64,000 nucleotides of DNA from an uncultured Bacteroidales bacterium (GCA_944320465.1 CALUHO010000003.1:62001-126000); one strand, 5' to 3'; shown: positions 10,188 to 19,527, counted from the first letter of the stretch. The notes: generated from the letters alone by a model not told the origin. Program-made: numbers and translations.

Positions 10188-10358
10188 CTCGGCAAAGCTC
10201 AAGCAAGGGAATGGCTTGTCGCTGCGCTCGACTTTCGCTATCTTTGGCTGTCGCCGAAGATAGGATGCGTCTCGGCAGAGCAAATCGTGCAAGCTCGTTT
10301 GCTCTGCGCTCGACTTTCGCTATCTTTGATTGCATCGAAGATAGGATGCGTCTCGGCA
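10188..10358 (+). repeat. Family-C palindromic repeat array 1
   Basis: Two cores of about 54 bp (10223-10277 and 10305-10358), each beginning TGCGCTCGACTTTCGCTATC and ending GATGCGTCTCGGCA, separated by spacers that are themselves palindromes. The spacer around 10278-10304 has arms GCAGAGCAAA and TTTGCTCTGC around a loop containing GCAAGCT. An earlier spacer at 10195-10222 is bounded by a core remnant (CTCGGCA, 10188-10194). The array lies between a family-A copy and the helicase gene. Confidence 0.8.
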
Positions 10359-10422
10359 AACTTGAGAGTTGTATTTGAGGAAGAAGGCGGAGAAACCGTT
10401 TCTCCCGTAGAAAGGATTCTTT

Positions 10423-12246
10423 ATGACAGAAAAAAACGAGATATCGGCTCAAGGAGACCCTGTCGGGAAGACAGAGCCTGATGCGGGTTACCGTTTGGCC
10501 ATGAGTTTGGTAGAGGAGACAGGACAGAATGTGTTCCTGACAGGCAGGGCAGGTACAGGTAAGACAACGTTTCTAAGGGAATTGAGAAGGCGGAGTGTCA
10601 AGCGGATGCTGGTGCTTGCCCCTACAGGGATTGCGGCCATCAATGCGGGCGGAGTCACCTTGCATTCATTCTTCCAGCTGCCTTTCGGGCTGTATCTGCC
10701 CGGATACCATCGTAAGAACAGGTTCCGGATTGGCAAGGACAAGATCGAATTGATGCAGAAGATGGAATTGATGGTCATTGACGAGGTTAGCATGTTGCGG
10801 TCGGATTTGTTGGATGAGGTGAGCAGCCTTTTGCAGAAATACCGCCGCGACCGTCGGCCTTTCGGTGGTGTGCAGCTCTTGTTGATTGGAGACTTGCAGC
10901 AACTGGCTCCCGTAGTAAAAGACGCTGAGTGGACGGAAATGAAAGCCTATTATGCTTCGCCTTATTTTTTCGACAGTGCCGCATTGAAGACGGCAGGATT
11001 CCTGACAGTGGAACTCAAGCACGTCTACAGGCAGAAAGACAGGGACTTTATCGGGATATTGGAGAAAATACGGCAAGGAGTTCTGGATAAAGAGACGTGG
11101 GAAAGGCTTTCATCTCGTTACATTCCGGGCTTCATGCCCCCGGATAACGAGGGCTATGTGATTTTGACCACGCATAACTACCAGGCTGATAAAATCAATG
11201 ATGCAAATGTGGAGGCCCTCCCCGGTATCTTCAGTGTGTATCAGGCTGAAATCAGCGGCAATTTCCCTGAGGGTTCGTTCCCGACTTGGCAAACCCTGAG
11301 ACTTAAACCCGGTACCCAGGTCATGTTTGTAAAGAACGATGCCGAACACCGGTATTACAACGGCAAGATAGGCAGGATAAGCCGTTGCGAGGCCAATGAG
11401 GTCTGGGTGGAAAGCGAAGGCGAGGAAATCAAAGTGGCATCGGAAAAATGGGAAAATCTTCGTTATACGATAGATCCGGGCACCAAGGAAATCAAGGAGA
11501 CATCTGAAGGCTCGTTCAGTCAGTTGCCGCTCAAATTGGCTTGGGCTATTACCATTCATAAAAGTCAGGGTTTGACATTCAGCAAAGTGGTGGTAGATGC
11601 CGGGCGGGCTTTCGCCCATGGGCAGGTTTATGTGGCTCTGAGTCGTTGTCGTTCATTGGAAGGTTTGGTTTTGAGATCTCCTTTGACTCAGGATGCCTTG
11701 TCTGGCGATGCCCAAGTTGAAAGATTTTTGCAAGAAGATTCCCGTCAGCTAGATGGTTTGCAAATAGATAAGTTCAAAGAGGATTATCAATTTGAATTGC
11801 TGGCAGAGCAATTCGATTTCTCGGCAATCTGGAAAATTTTTCAAAATTTGCGTTTTTTGGCAGCCAAATCCCTGCGGAAAGCGTATATGCGTTTGGCAGA
11901 AGATATTGCAGATGCCGATGATCGGTTTGAAGCTGAGGTGTACCGGGTAGGGGAAATTTTCTTCAAGGAATTGTGCCGTTTGCGGCAAGCCACTGCGGGA
12001 CAGCAGGCAGAACGCTGTCAGAAAGCAGCTGTCTACTTTTCTGCCAAGCTGCAAGATATCGTACAGCCTTTGCTGCCAAGGTTGAAAGTAGAGACCGGAG
12101 TGACGGCCACGACCAAGGCTTTGCAGGAATTGCATGCCGAACTGAAACGTTTGTGTCTGGAAAAACAAAGGACCCTTGCTTTATTGGTGGCTCATGGTAC
12201 TTTTGCCCCGATGGACTACATGAAAGCGAAAACGGGTGAAAGATGA
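10423..12246 (+). CDS. PIF1/RecD-like superfamily 1 DNA helicase
   Basis: ATP-dependent DNA helicase of the PIF1/RecD2 type, probably acting in replication or recombination repair in the cytoplasm. In the 607 residues one sees Walker A GRAGTGKT at 41-48, an APTGIAAINAGGVTLHSFF motif Ia at about 66-84, Walker B MVIDEVSML at about 117, LIGDLQQLAPV (motif III) at about 154, and the C-terminal UvrD-like motifs ITIHKSQGLTF at about 376 and VYVALSRC at about 402. Residues 430-607 form a helical, charged extension that could be a protein- or DNA-binding tail. The gene stands alone, with a repeat array upstream and a regulator downstream. Family assignment is firm; the exact cellular role is not. Confidence 0.88.
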   Translation: MTEKNEISAQGDPVGKTEPDAGYRLAMSLVEETGQNVFLTGRAGTGKTTFLRELRRRSVKRMLVLAPTGIAAINAGGVTLHSFFQLPFGLYLPGYHRKNRFRIGKDKIELMQKMELMVIDEVSMLRSDLLDEVSSLLQKYRRDRRPFGGVQLLLIGDLQQLAPVVKDAEWTEMKAYYASPYFFDSAALKTAGFLTVELKHVYRQKDRDFIGILEKIRQGVLDKETWERLSSRYIPGFMPPDNEGYVILTTHNYQADKINDANVEALPGIFSVYQAEISGNFPEGSFPTWQTLRLKPGTQVMFVKNDAEHRYYNGKIGRISRCEANEVWVESEGEEIKVASEKWENLRYTIDPGTKEIKETSEGSFSQLPLKLAWAITIHKSQGLTFSKVVVDAGRAFAHGQVYVALSRCRSLEGLVLRSPLTQDALSGDAQVERFLQEDSRQLDGLQIDKFKEDYQFELLAEQFDFSAIWKIFQNLRFLAAKSLRKAYMRLAEDIADADDRFEAEVYRVGEIFFKELCRLRQATAGQQAERCQKAAVYFSAKLQDIVQPLLPRLKVETGVTATTKALQELHAELKRLCLEKQRTLALLVAHGTFAPMDYMKAKTGER

Positions 12247-12329
12247 CAGTAGACTGTTCGTCCTGCTCGTTTCGACATGCGTCGCATTTTGTATGATAGG
12301 AATAACCTTTCTTTTTGGAAGAATCTCGC

Positions 12330-12337
12330 TACTTTTG
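12330..12337 (+). promoter_or_regulatory. Putative -7 box for the TPR-LuxR regulator
   Basis: TACTTTTG matches the Bacteroidetes TAnnTTTG box and lies 87 bases before the chosen start of the downstream gene. The expected TTTG about 20 bases upstream is poor (CCTT), so only the downstream box is called. Confidence 0.4.
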
Positions 12338-12424
12338 CAATTTTATTCTTAGTTGTGGGATGCCGCAATGGAATGTGCCAGGTGTGCGGCTCTGATGCGG
12401 TTTTATGGGAATAAGGGTACTTCG

Positions 12425-14299
12425 ATGAAAAAGCGGGTATTGTGTATCTTTGGTCTGTTTCTGTGTTGCCAGTGGGCTATGCTTTATGCCGAATCAGATT
12501 TGAATTTGGAAGCCCGGGAAACTTTCTACCGAAACCGGGTAAAGGATGCTGCTTTGTCCTATGAAGAACGTTTGGCATCGTACGATAGTCTTATTGTGAA
12601 TTTAGGACGGCAAGACAGGATTCTCGACCAGATGGATGTCTTTTTGGAATATGCTGCTGCCCAGACTTCGATGGGAAGGTATTTGCCAGCTTTGCAGATT
12701 TACGAACAGGCAAAAATCCGTTTGGACAGCATTCCGGTTGACGAAGAAAGGTTGTTACCGTATAAATTGCGTTGCTATTATGGTTTAGGTCAGGTGACGA
12801 TGTGGTTGGGATTCTATTCTCAAAGTGTGGAATATTTCTTTGATATCTTGACTCTTTGCGGAGAAGACGACATGGTTTTCCTGAATGGGATAGGAAATGC
12901 GCCTGCCAAGGAAAGCCGGGAGAAAAAAGAGGCAAAAGGAAAATCGGGCATGGCGGAACCTGCCAGTGGCAGTCCATTGAAAGAGAATTATGCAATCAGG
13001 TCCTATTCAAACCTGAGTTTGTTGTTCATGAACTTGAATCAGGAAAGCCAGGCGGCCTATTATTCGAGCAGGGGACGGCAAAAAGTCAGGGAGGCGGATA
13101 CAGTGGACAAAGGAACCTTGTCGGTTTTTTACAATAATTTAGCTGGGTGGTATTACGTTCGGAATCAGTTTGATTCGGCGGTAATTATTATGAGGGAATC
13201 TGAGAAGTTGGTGGAGAGTGAAGAGGAACGGGCCGTATGGAATTACAACATAGGGAATATTTACATGGGCATTGGGGAGATGGATTTGGCCAAAGCCTAT
13301 CTGAATTCGGTACTCAGTGGCAAGAGCGAATCCTCATTTTGGATCTATGCTCATGTTATATCTTTGGTGAACTTGGGCTATTTGTACGGTTTGGATGGAA
13401 ATTACGACGAGGCTCTCCGTTATTATCAGCGAGCCTTGGACTTGTCTCGCAAGATAGGAACAAAAAAAATAGAGGCTACGGCTTATGTGGAGATGTCTGC
13501 TTTGTACAAGGCAAAGGGGGAGTACAGGCATGCCTTGACGCTCCATGAGCGAGGTGTGGCTTTGCGCGATAGTTTGTTCGGGACCGAGCAGCAGGAGCAA
13601 ATGAACCTGCTTTCGCAGGAATACCAGCAGCAGGAAAAGAAGATGGAATTGGCTATGCTGGCCAAGCAGCTGGAGTATTCAGAATTGTCAAACAGGCATA
13701 AGAACATGGTATTGGCCATTTTGATAGCCTTTTTGATTATTTTTTGTCTGAGTTTCTGCCTGGCGTTATACTATTATTTCAAAGAACGCAGGCATGGGAA
13801 AGAGAAGGAACAGGGATTCAAGAAAAAAGATACGCAGTATAAGTGGGATGTGGAAGAAAAATCCAAGCAATTGGCCACGCTTAACTTGCAATTGGTGCAA
13901 GCTACCGAGACAATTGCCGAGTGCCGGGCAGAGGTGAAGAAACTGCGTTATAGCAAGGCATCGGAGACTAAGGAAATCCAGCAACATTTGGAGGAGATTC
14001 TGTCCGCTTTCAATTACGATTCGGCCTGGGATGAGTTTGAACTTTGTTTCAATCAAGTGCATAGTTCATTTTTTACCCGCCTGCACGAGGTGTGCCCGGA
14101 TCTTTCCCGAACCGAGCAGCGGATATGTGCATTATTGGTCCTTAATTTGAGCGTCAAGGAAATAGCTGGGATTACCCATCGTTCGGTCAGAACGGTCGAA
14201 GCATCGATTTACCAGATACGCAAAAAGATGTCCATACCGACTGGAACCGGGACCTTGGCCTTCTTGCAGGATTTTTTGGCTTCCTGCAAGCCGGAATGA
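12425..14299 (+). CDS. Membrane TPR sensor with LuxR-type HTH
   Basis: One-component regulator of about 624 residues whose sensor is exported and whose DNA-binding domain is cytoplasmic. The start at 12425 opens into a signal peptide (MKKRVLCIFGLFLCCQWAM); an upstream in-frame ATG would bury it. Residues about 35-390 contain tetratricopeptide repeats (YDEALRYYQRALDLSRKIG). A transmembrane helix lies at about 428-452, followed by a coiled coil with many K/E residues, and a C-terminal LuxR/GerE-like helix-turn-helix at about 560-615 (SRTEQRICALLVLNLSVKEIA, HRSVRTVEASIYQIRKKM). The same architecture occurs at 46790. The ligand and target genes cannot be told from sequence. Confidence 0.85.
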   Translation: MKKRVLCIFGLFLCCQWAMLYAESDLNLEARETFYRNRVKDAALSYEERLASYDSLIVNLGRQDRILDQMDVFLEYAAAQTSMGRYLPALQIYEQAKIRLDSIPVDEERLLPYKLRCYYGLGQVTMWLGFYSQSVEYFFDILTLCGEDDMVFLNGIGNAPAKESREKKEAKGKSGMAEPASGSPLKENYAIRSYSNLSLLFMNLNQESQAAYYSSRGRQKVREADTVDKGTLSVFYNNLAGWYYVRNQFDSAVIIMRESEKLVESEEERAVWNYNIGNIYMGIGEMDLAKAYLNSVLSGKSESSFWIYAHVISLVNLGYLYGLDGNYDEALRYYQRALDLSRKIGTKKIEATAYVEMSALYKAKGEYRHALTLHERGVALRDSLFGTEQQEQMNLLSQEYQQQEKKMELAMLAKQLEYSELSNRHKNMVLAILIAFLIIFCLSFCLALYYYFKERRHGKEKEQGFKKKDTQYKWDVEEKSKQLATLNLQLVQATETIAECRAEVKKLRYSKASETKEIQQHLEEILSAFNYDSAWDEFELCFNQVHSSFFTRLHEVCPDLSRTEQRICALLVLNLSVKEIAGITHRSVRTVEASIYQIRKKMSIPTGTGTLAFLQDFLASCKPE

Positions 14300-14342
14300 A
14301 TCTTGTCGGCTTTTTTGACGCATGGCAATGGATAAAAAGTAG

Positions 14343-14350
14343 TACTTTTG
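14343..14350 (+). promoter_or_regulatory. Putative -7 box for the DEAD-box helicase gene
   Basis: TACTTTTG, 70 bases upstream of the start codon at 14421. A TTTG is present upstream but 25 bases away rather than 19-20, so the promoter is only partly supported. Confidence 0.4.
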
Positions 14351-14420
14351 CAAAAGCGCGCAGCTTGGTTTTCCTCCTTTTACTCTCTAAGCTGCCGATA
14401 ATGAACATACAAGATTTATC

Positions 14421-16604
14421 ATGACATTTTCAGACTTCAACCTGCGGCCGGAAATACTCGCAGCTATTGAGGATTTAGGCTTTTCGGAACCTATGCCGGT
14501 ACAGGCTAAGGTCTTGCCCATACTTTTGACTACCGAGACCGATATGGTCGCTTTGGCACAGACCGGGACAGGGAAAACAGCGGCCTTCGGGCTGCCCTTG
14601 ATTGAAAAATGCAAGCCCAAGGACAAGACGGTGGAAGCCTTGGTGCTGAGTCCTACACGGGAACTTTGCATGCAGATAGCCAAGGATTTGAAGAATTTTT
14701 CCAAGAATATTCCCGACTTGAGGATTTGTGCCGTTTACGGCGGTGCCAGCATAGAACGCCAGTTGGACGAGATTGCCCGGGGCGTGAAGATTGTCGTGGC
14801 CACGCCGGGGCGAATGTTGGATATTTTGCGTCGGGGAAAAATCGATTTCAGCCATCTGCATACGGTGGTGTTCGATGAGGCTGACGAGATGCTCAACATG
14901 GGTTTCCGGGACGAGCTGGACGGCATTTTGGAAAACACGCCCGAAGACAAGCACACTTGGCTTTTCTCGGCCACGATGCCTAAGGAAATCCGCCAGATAG
15001 CCAATCATTACATGCATGATCCCCAAGAGGTGACAATCGGGACCAAGAACGAAGGTTCGGCCAATGTGACCCATCATTACTATATGGTCAATTCCAAGGA
15101 TCGCTATCTGGCTTTGAAACGGATTATCGACTTTTATCCGGATATCTATTCCATCATTTTCTGCCGGACCCGGCGTGAGACTCAAGAGGTGGCCGAGCAG
15201 CTGATCAAGGATGGGTACAATGCCGATGCCTTGCACGGGGATCTTTCCCAGGCGCAACGCGACAATGCCATGAGCCGGTTCCGTCTCAAGAACCTCCAGC
15301 TTCTGGTGGCTACCGACGTGGCGGCTAGAGGTCTGGATGTGAACAACCTGACTCATGTTCTCAATTACAATCTGCCTGACGAGATAGAGCAGTATATCCA
15401 TCGGAGCGGACGAACTGGAAGGGCTTCTGCCACAGGTATTTCCATCGCGATTATCACGCCTCGTGAAAAGAGCCGTCTGCGGGCGATAGAAAAGGTTCTG
15501 AAAAAGGAATTTATCCTGCAGCATATTCCTCAGGGAGAGGAGATTTGCGAAAAGCAGCTGTTGTATCAGGTCAACAAGATGATGCAGCTGGACATGGGTG
15601 AGGGCGCAGGGCCTATCGACAAATACCTTCCGGCCATTTACGAGCGTTTGGAAGATTTGAGCAAGGAAGAAATCATCAAGCGCTTCGTTTGGAGGGAATT
15701 CAACCGATTCTCGGAATATTACGCCAATGCCCCGATTGTGCAGGATATGGGGGATGGCCGTCAGAAAGCCAAGAGCGATGCCAGACGGGGTCAGAAGGGC
15801 GTGGAGGAAGGTCTGACCCGGATTTTCGTCAATCTGGGTCACATGGACGGCATCAAGCCGCAGAGCATGATGGGCATCATCAACGATACGGTCGGATCCA
15901 CGGATGCCCGGATTGGCAGGATCGAGATTTACAAGACCTGCTCTTTTGTGGAAATAGACGAACGTTACCAGCAGGAGGTACTGGACGGCTTGAATCATAC
16001 GGTATGGGGCGACCGCAAGCTGTATGCCGAATCGGCCAAAGGCGAGGAAAAGGCTAAGGGCAAGCGGACTTCGGAACGGATGGCGGCCAAAGAAGACGCT
16101 TCGGACAGGCATGGTTCGGAATGCCGTTCCTCTTCGCGCAGGAAAGGTTCCAGCAGACACAGGGATGATAGGGAAGGATTAGATTATGGGGATTCTCCTC
16201 GTTCTGCTTCCCGGAAACGCGCTTCGGAAGAAGATTTCTATTCAGAGAAGTCGGAGCGTTCGGAGCGGTCATCCCGCAAATCAGGCCGGAAAGAGTCGGC
16301 TGTTTCGACCTCAGCCAGAGATTCCCGATCTAGAGCATCCAAACGCAAGCGGGAAGATGCTTGGGATGATTTCTATCAGGATGATTACCGTCGCGGGTCG
16401 CGAGGCGGAAAACAGGAATGGATGGATTTGGATTCTTTAGGATTTGATCAAGAGGGTTACGGGAAGCCCAAGAAATCCAAACGAGGGGGTGGATATGATT
16501 TCTCGGCTTTCGAGACCGATACCTACGGAAACACACGTAAAAAGCAAAATAAGCGTTCGGCATCGCCTAAGAAGGACAAAGGCGGCAAACGCAAGAAAAA
16601 ATGA
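14421..16604 (+). CDS. DEAD-box RNA helicase with DbpA-type RNA-binding domain
   Basis: ATP-dependent RNA helicase of the DeaD/CsdA group, acting in ribosome assembly, RNA decay or cold adaptation. Motifs in the 727 residues: Q-motif region PMPVQAKVLPILL at about 24-36, Walker A AQTGTGKT at about 45, PTRELCMQ, VVFDEADEML at about 150, FSATMPKE at about 182, and the helicase C domain with ATDVAARGLDV and YIHRSGRTGRA. A DbpA-type RNA-binding domain is at about 460-530 (GMADGIKPQSM region: GHMDGIKPQSMMGIIND). The tail from about 540 is long, disordered and rich in K, R, S and E, ending in a lysine run. Its stop overlaps the start of the next gene (ATGA), so translation of the two may be coupled. 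Confidence 0.93.
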   Translation: MTFSDFNLRPEILAAIEDLGFSEPMPVQAKVLPILLTTETDMVALAQTGTGKTAAFGLPLIEKCKPKDKTVEALVLSPTRELCMQIAKDLKNFSKNIPDLRICAVYGGASIERQLDEIARGVKIVVATPGRMLDILRRGKIDFSHLHTVVFDEADEMLNMGFRDELDGILENTPEDKHTWLFSATMPKEIRQIANHYMHDPQEVTIGTKNEGSANVTHHYYMVNSKDRYLALKRIIDFYPDIYSIIFCRTRRETQEVAEQLIKDGYNADALHGDLSQAQRDNAMSRFRLKNLQLLVATDVAARGLDVNNLTHVLNYNLPDEIEQYIHRSGRTGRASATGISIAIITPREKSRLRAIEKVLKKEFILQHIPQGEEICEKQLLYQVNKMMQLDMGEGAGPIDKYLPAIYERLEDLSKEEIIKRFVWREFNRFSEYYANAPIVQDMGDGRQKAKSDARRGQKGVEEGLTRIFVNLGHMDGIKPQSMMGIINDTVGSTDARIGRIEIYKTCSFVEIDERYQQEVLDGLNHTVWGDRKLYAESAKGEEKAKGKRTSERMAAKEDASDRHGSECRSSSRRKGSSRHRDDREGLDYGDSPRSASRKRASEEDFYSEKSERSERSSRKSGRKESAVSTSARDSRSRASKRKREDAWDDFYQDDYRRGSRGGKQEWMDLDSLGFDQEGYGKPKKSKRGGGYDFSAFETDTYGNTRKKQNKRSASPKKDKGGKRKKK

Positions 16605-18913
16605 GGCGCATGGAAACAAAACGATTCCAGATCTTAGAGAAGGAGACAATCGCTCCTGAGATTGTCAGCATGCAAGTGTACGCTCCCCGTTTGGCGGAAT
16701 CCGCCCAGCCGGGGCAGTTCCTGATTGTGATTCCGGACGAGCAAGGTGAACGCATCCCTTTGACTGTCTGCGATTACGACAGGGAAAAAGGGACTATCCG
16801 CATCGTGTTCCAGATGTTGGGGGCTTCGACCAAGAAACTGGGCCGGTTTCAGATAGGCGACTGCTTCCAGGATGTGGTTGGTCCGCTTGGAAGGCCATCG
16901 GACTTCATTCATGAAGATCTGGCCGAAGTGAAGAAACGCAATATCCTGTTCGTGGCCGGCGGCTTCGCGGCTGCTCCGGTGTATCCCCAGGTGAAATGGA
17001 TGCATGAAAAGGGCGTGGCTTGCGATGTGATTTTGGGTGCTCGTTCGGCCAATCTCTTGGTGCTTGAAGATGAGATGCGCAAGGTGGCCAAGGATGTGTT
17101 CCTTTGCACCGATGACGGAACGGTCGGTTTCCATGGCCGGATACCGGATTTGATCAGGGACTTGATTGACAACCAGGGCAAGAAGTACGATGAAGTGATT
17201 TGCATCGGCCCGATGATCATGATGAAGTTCGTCTCCTTGTTGACTAAGGAATACGGTATTCCTACCGTCGTTAGCCTCAATACTTTGATGGTGGACGGAA
17301 CGGGGATGTGCGGGGCTTGCCGCGTGACGGTGGGAGGAAAGACCAAGTTCGCTTGCGTGGACGGTCCGGAGTTCGATGCCCATCAGGTGGACTTCGATGA
17401 GGCCATGCGCCGTCAGGGCATGTACAAGAAATACGAGATTGCCAGCAATACGGCCGACCACCATTGCAACTTGGCTTCGGCCGTGGAAGAGTCGGCGGCC
17501 TTGCGTGAAGCGGAAAAGGCCGGCGTGGAAGGTTTCGACAAGAAGAAACGGGTGCCGGTCCGGGAACAGGATCCTCAGGAACGTAACCATAATTTCGAAG
17601 AAGTTTGCTTGGGTTACAATGAGGAAGAAGCCGTTCTGGAAGCTTCCCGTTGCTTGCAGTGCAAGAAACCCGCTTGTGTGGAAGCCTGCCCGGTATCGAT
17701 CAAGATTCCGCAGTTCATCCATGAAGTGGCCCAGCGCGATTTCGCGGAAGCGGCCAAGGTGATTGCGATTGACTCGGCTCTGCCGGCGGTCTGCGGCCGT
17801 GTCTGCCCGCAGGAGACCCAGTGCGAAGGTTCCTGCGTGATGGGAAAGAAATTCGATGCTATTGCTATTGGCAAACTGGAACGTTTCGTGGCTGATTATA
17901 CGCGGGTGCATGGAACGGCTAAGCCGGAAATGCCGGCGAAGAACGGCAAGCGGGTGGCTATTGTCGGCAGCGGCCCTGCCGGTCTTACCTGCGCCGGGGA
18001 CTTGGCCAAGATGGGCTATTCGGTACGGGTGTTCGAAGCCTTGCACAAGGCCGGGGGCGTGCTGGTGTACGGGATTCCCGAATTCCGTCTGCCCAAGGCC
18101 ATCGTGGCGCACGAAATCGAGAACCTCAAGCAATTGGGCGTGGAATTCGAGACGGACGTGATTATCGGCAAGACCGACACGGTGGATCATCTGCTGGATG
18201 TGGAAAAATACGATGCCGTTTTCATCGGCTCGGGCGCCGGTCTGCCCCGTTTCATGAACATCCCCGGCGAGAACCTCAACGGCGTTCTGTCGGCCAACGA
18301 GCTGTTGACCCGTTCCAATTTGATGAAGGCATACCGCGAGGATTACGATACCCCGGTCTATATCGGCAAGAAGGTGGCCGTGGTAGGCGGCGGGAACGTG
18401 GCCATGGATGCCGCCCGTACCTCCAAGCGTCTCGGTTCGGATGTGTATGTGGTTTATCGCCGTACCATCAACGAGATGCCGGCTCGCCGCGAGGAAGTGC
18501 ATCATGCCCAGGAAGAAGGGATTCATTTCAACGAATTGGTGAACCCGGTGGAAATTCTGGGTGACGAAAAAGGTTGGGTCCGGGCCATCAAGTGCATCCG
18601 CATGGAGTTGGGCGAACCCGATGCTTCTGGGCGCCGCAGTCCGGTGGAAATCCCCGGTTCGGAATTCGAAATCGAGGTGGACGAAGTGGTCATGTCCTTG
18701 GGAACCGTGCCGAACCCGATGCTGGCTCATTCCATCAAGGGATTGGAGACCAACCGCAAGGGTTGCATCGTGGCTGACGAGACGGGCAAGACTTCCCGTC
18801 CAGGCGTGTTCGCCGGGGGCGATGTGGTTTCGGGTGCCGCCACGGTCATTCTGGCCATGGGTGCCGCCCGTAAGGCCGCCAAGGCGATTGACGAATATCT
18901 GAGTGCCAAATAA
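16601..18913 (+). CDS. NfnAB-type fused ferredoxin:NADP oxidoreductase / GltD-like flavoprotein
   Basis: Single 770-residue chain combining two subunits that are usually separate. Residues 1 to about 270 resemble the dihydroorotate dehydrogenase electron-transfer subunit / NfnA, with an FAD/NAD fold and a [2Fe-2S] cysteine cluster (GMCGACRVTVGGKTKFAC) near 236. Residues about 290-770 resemble the glutamate synthase small subunit / NfnB, with 4Fe-4S cysteines (RCLQCKKPACVEACPV and CGRVCPQETQCEGSC), an FAD motif GSGPAGLTCAG near 453 and an NADPH motif GGGNVAMDAARTS near 594. By family it would couple NADH, NADPH and ferredoxin, possibly by electron bifurcation; glutamate synthase activity would need a large subunit not seen here. 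ATG overlaps the helicase stop by four bases; M4 (16610) is an alternative start. Confidence 0.9.
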   Translation: MRRMETKRFQILEKETIAPEIVSMQVYAPRLAESAQPGQFLIVIPDEQGERIPLTVCDYDREKGTIRIVFQMLGASTKKLGRFQIGDCFQDVVGPLGRPSDFIHEDLAEVKKRNILFVAGGFAAAPVYPQVKWMHEKGVACDVILGARSANLLVLEDEMRKVAKDVFLCTDDGTVGFHGRIPDLIRDLIDNQGKKYDEVICIGPMIMMKFVSLLTKEYGIPTVVSLNTLMVDGTGMCGACRVTVGGKTKFACVDGPEFDAHQVDFDEAMRRQGMYKKYEIASNTADHHCNLASAVEESAALREAEKAGVEGFDKKKRVPVREQDPQERNHNFEEVCLGYNEEEAVLEASRCLQCKKPACVEACPVSIKIPQFIHEVAQRDFAEAAKVIAIDSALPAVCGRVCPQETQCEGSCVMGKKFDAIAIGKLERFVADYTRVHGTAKPEMPAKNGKRVAIVGSGPAGLTCAGDLAKMGYSVRVFEALHKAGGVLVYGIPEFRLPKAIVAHEIENLKQLGVEFETDVIIGKTDTVDHLLDVEKYDAVFIGSGAGLPRFMNIPGENLNGVLSANELLTRSNLMKAYREDYDTPVYIGKKVAVVGGGNVAMDAARTSKRLGSDVYVVYRRTINEMPARREEVHHAQEEGIHFNELVNPVEILGDEKGWVRAIKCIRMELGEPDASGRRSPVEIPGSEFEIEVDEVVMSLGTVPNPMLAHSIKGLETNRKGCIVADETGKTSRPGVFAGGDVVSGAATVILAMGAARKAAKAIDEYLSAK

Positions 18914-18934
18914 ACAAGGGGTGCCTCCTTTTCC

Positions 18935-18980
18935 AAGGCCTGTGGAGGGTTTGAAGACTTTCCATGGGCCTTTTTTCTTT
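18935..18980 (+). terminator. Intrinsic terminator after the NfnAB-type gene
   Basis: Stem AAGGCCTGTGGA pairs with TCCATGGGCCTT (one mismatch, one G-U pair) and is followed by TTTTTTCTTTTTC. It closes the two-gene unit that starts at 14421. Confidence 0.75.
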
Positions 18981-19065
18981 TTCTTGTAAACCTGCAAGAT
19001 ACGGATTTTTCGGGTGGAAGTTTCGGGAAAATGTGTTGCAGATTTAAGAATTTGGATTTCTTTCA

Positions 19066-19097
19066 TTTGCAGGAAAGGGGAAGATGTTGCAATTTTG
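19066..19097 (+). promoter_or_regulatory. Putative promoter for a small RNA
   Basis: TTTG at 19066-19069, exactly 20 bases, then CAATTTTG at 19090-19097, one base off TAnnTTTG. No coding sequence with plausible features follows, but a hairpin terminator does at 19180. Confidence 0.45.
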
Positions 19098-19103
19098 TAG
19101 CTG

Positions 19104-19212
19104 CAAGGAGGAGGTTCCCGGACTTGCCAAGGTTCTTGGGGTTCATAGGTTTCATATCATAGGTTTTGGTTGGTTGATGAAAGGGTACCGTCGGGTACCC
19201 TTTCTTATTATG
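19104..19212 (+). ncRNA. Candidate small RNA, about 105 nt
   Basis: The region runs from the predicted start of a TTTG-N20-CAATTTTG promoter to a perfect 10-bp hairpin (AAAGGGTACC, loop GTCG, GGTACCCTTT; 19180-19203) followed by the U-rich CTTATTAT. The open frame crossing it (from 19084) starts upstream of the predicted transcript and has no protein-like features. No RNA family was recognised. The call depends entirely on the promoter and terminator. Confidence 0.35.
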
Positions 19213-19502
19213 GGGTCAAGGATTCATGGATTCGGCCGGGTAGTTTGCCGCATCGGGCGGGGGCTTCAAAAACATGAATTTGAAGGATGGCTTATGCTTG
19301 GCCATGATGCGGGACTTTTGTGAAATTAAATCGAATTGTATTGAAAGTCAGTGTTTCTTTATGCGGCTTGTTCAAATTCGCGAATTTGGATAAGCCTGTC
19401 ATGGCGGTTTTGGCCAAAGGGTTTAATATTGCGGCAGACCGGATGACGGGCCTGTCCGAGGATGCTCGGAGCAGAGAGGGAAAGCGACATGTTTGACTGT
19501 TC

Positions 19503-19527
19503 ACCCGAAAGTCTGATGACCGATTTG
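19503..19527. mobile_element. Family-A end remnant
   Basis: CCCGAAAGTCTGATGACC followed by GATTTGAG resembles the right end of a family-A copy with several substitutions; the rest of the element is missing. The rest of the 19213-19599 gap holds no recognisable gene. A 6-bp hairpin (ACCGTG/CACGGT, 19545-19566) lies in the leader of the next gene. Confidence 0.6.

Noticed and set aside
19084..19323. A 79-codon ORF between the NfnAB-type gene and the T9SS cargo
   Set aside because: It starts upstream of the predicted transcript start, crosses a terminator hairpin and shows no protein-like pattern.
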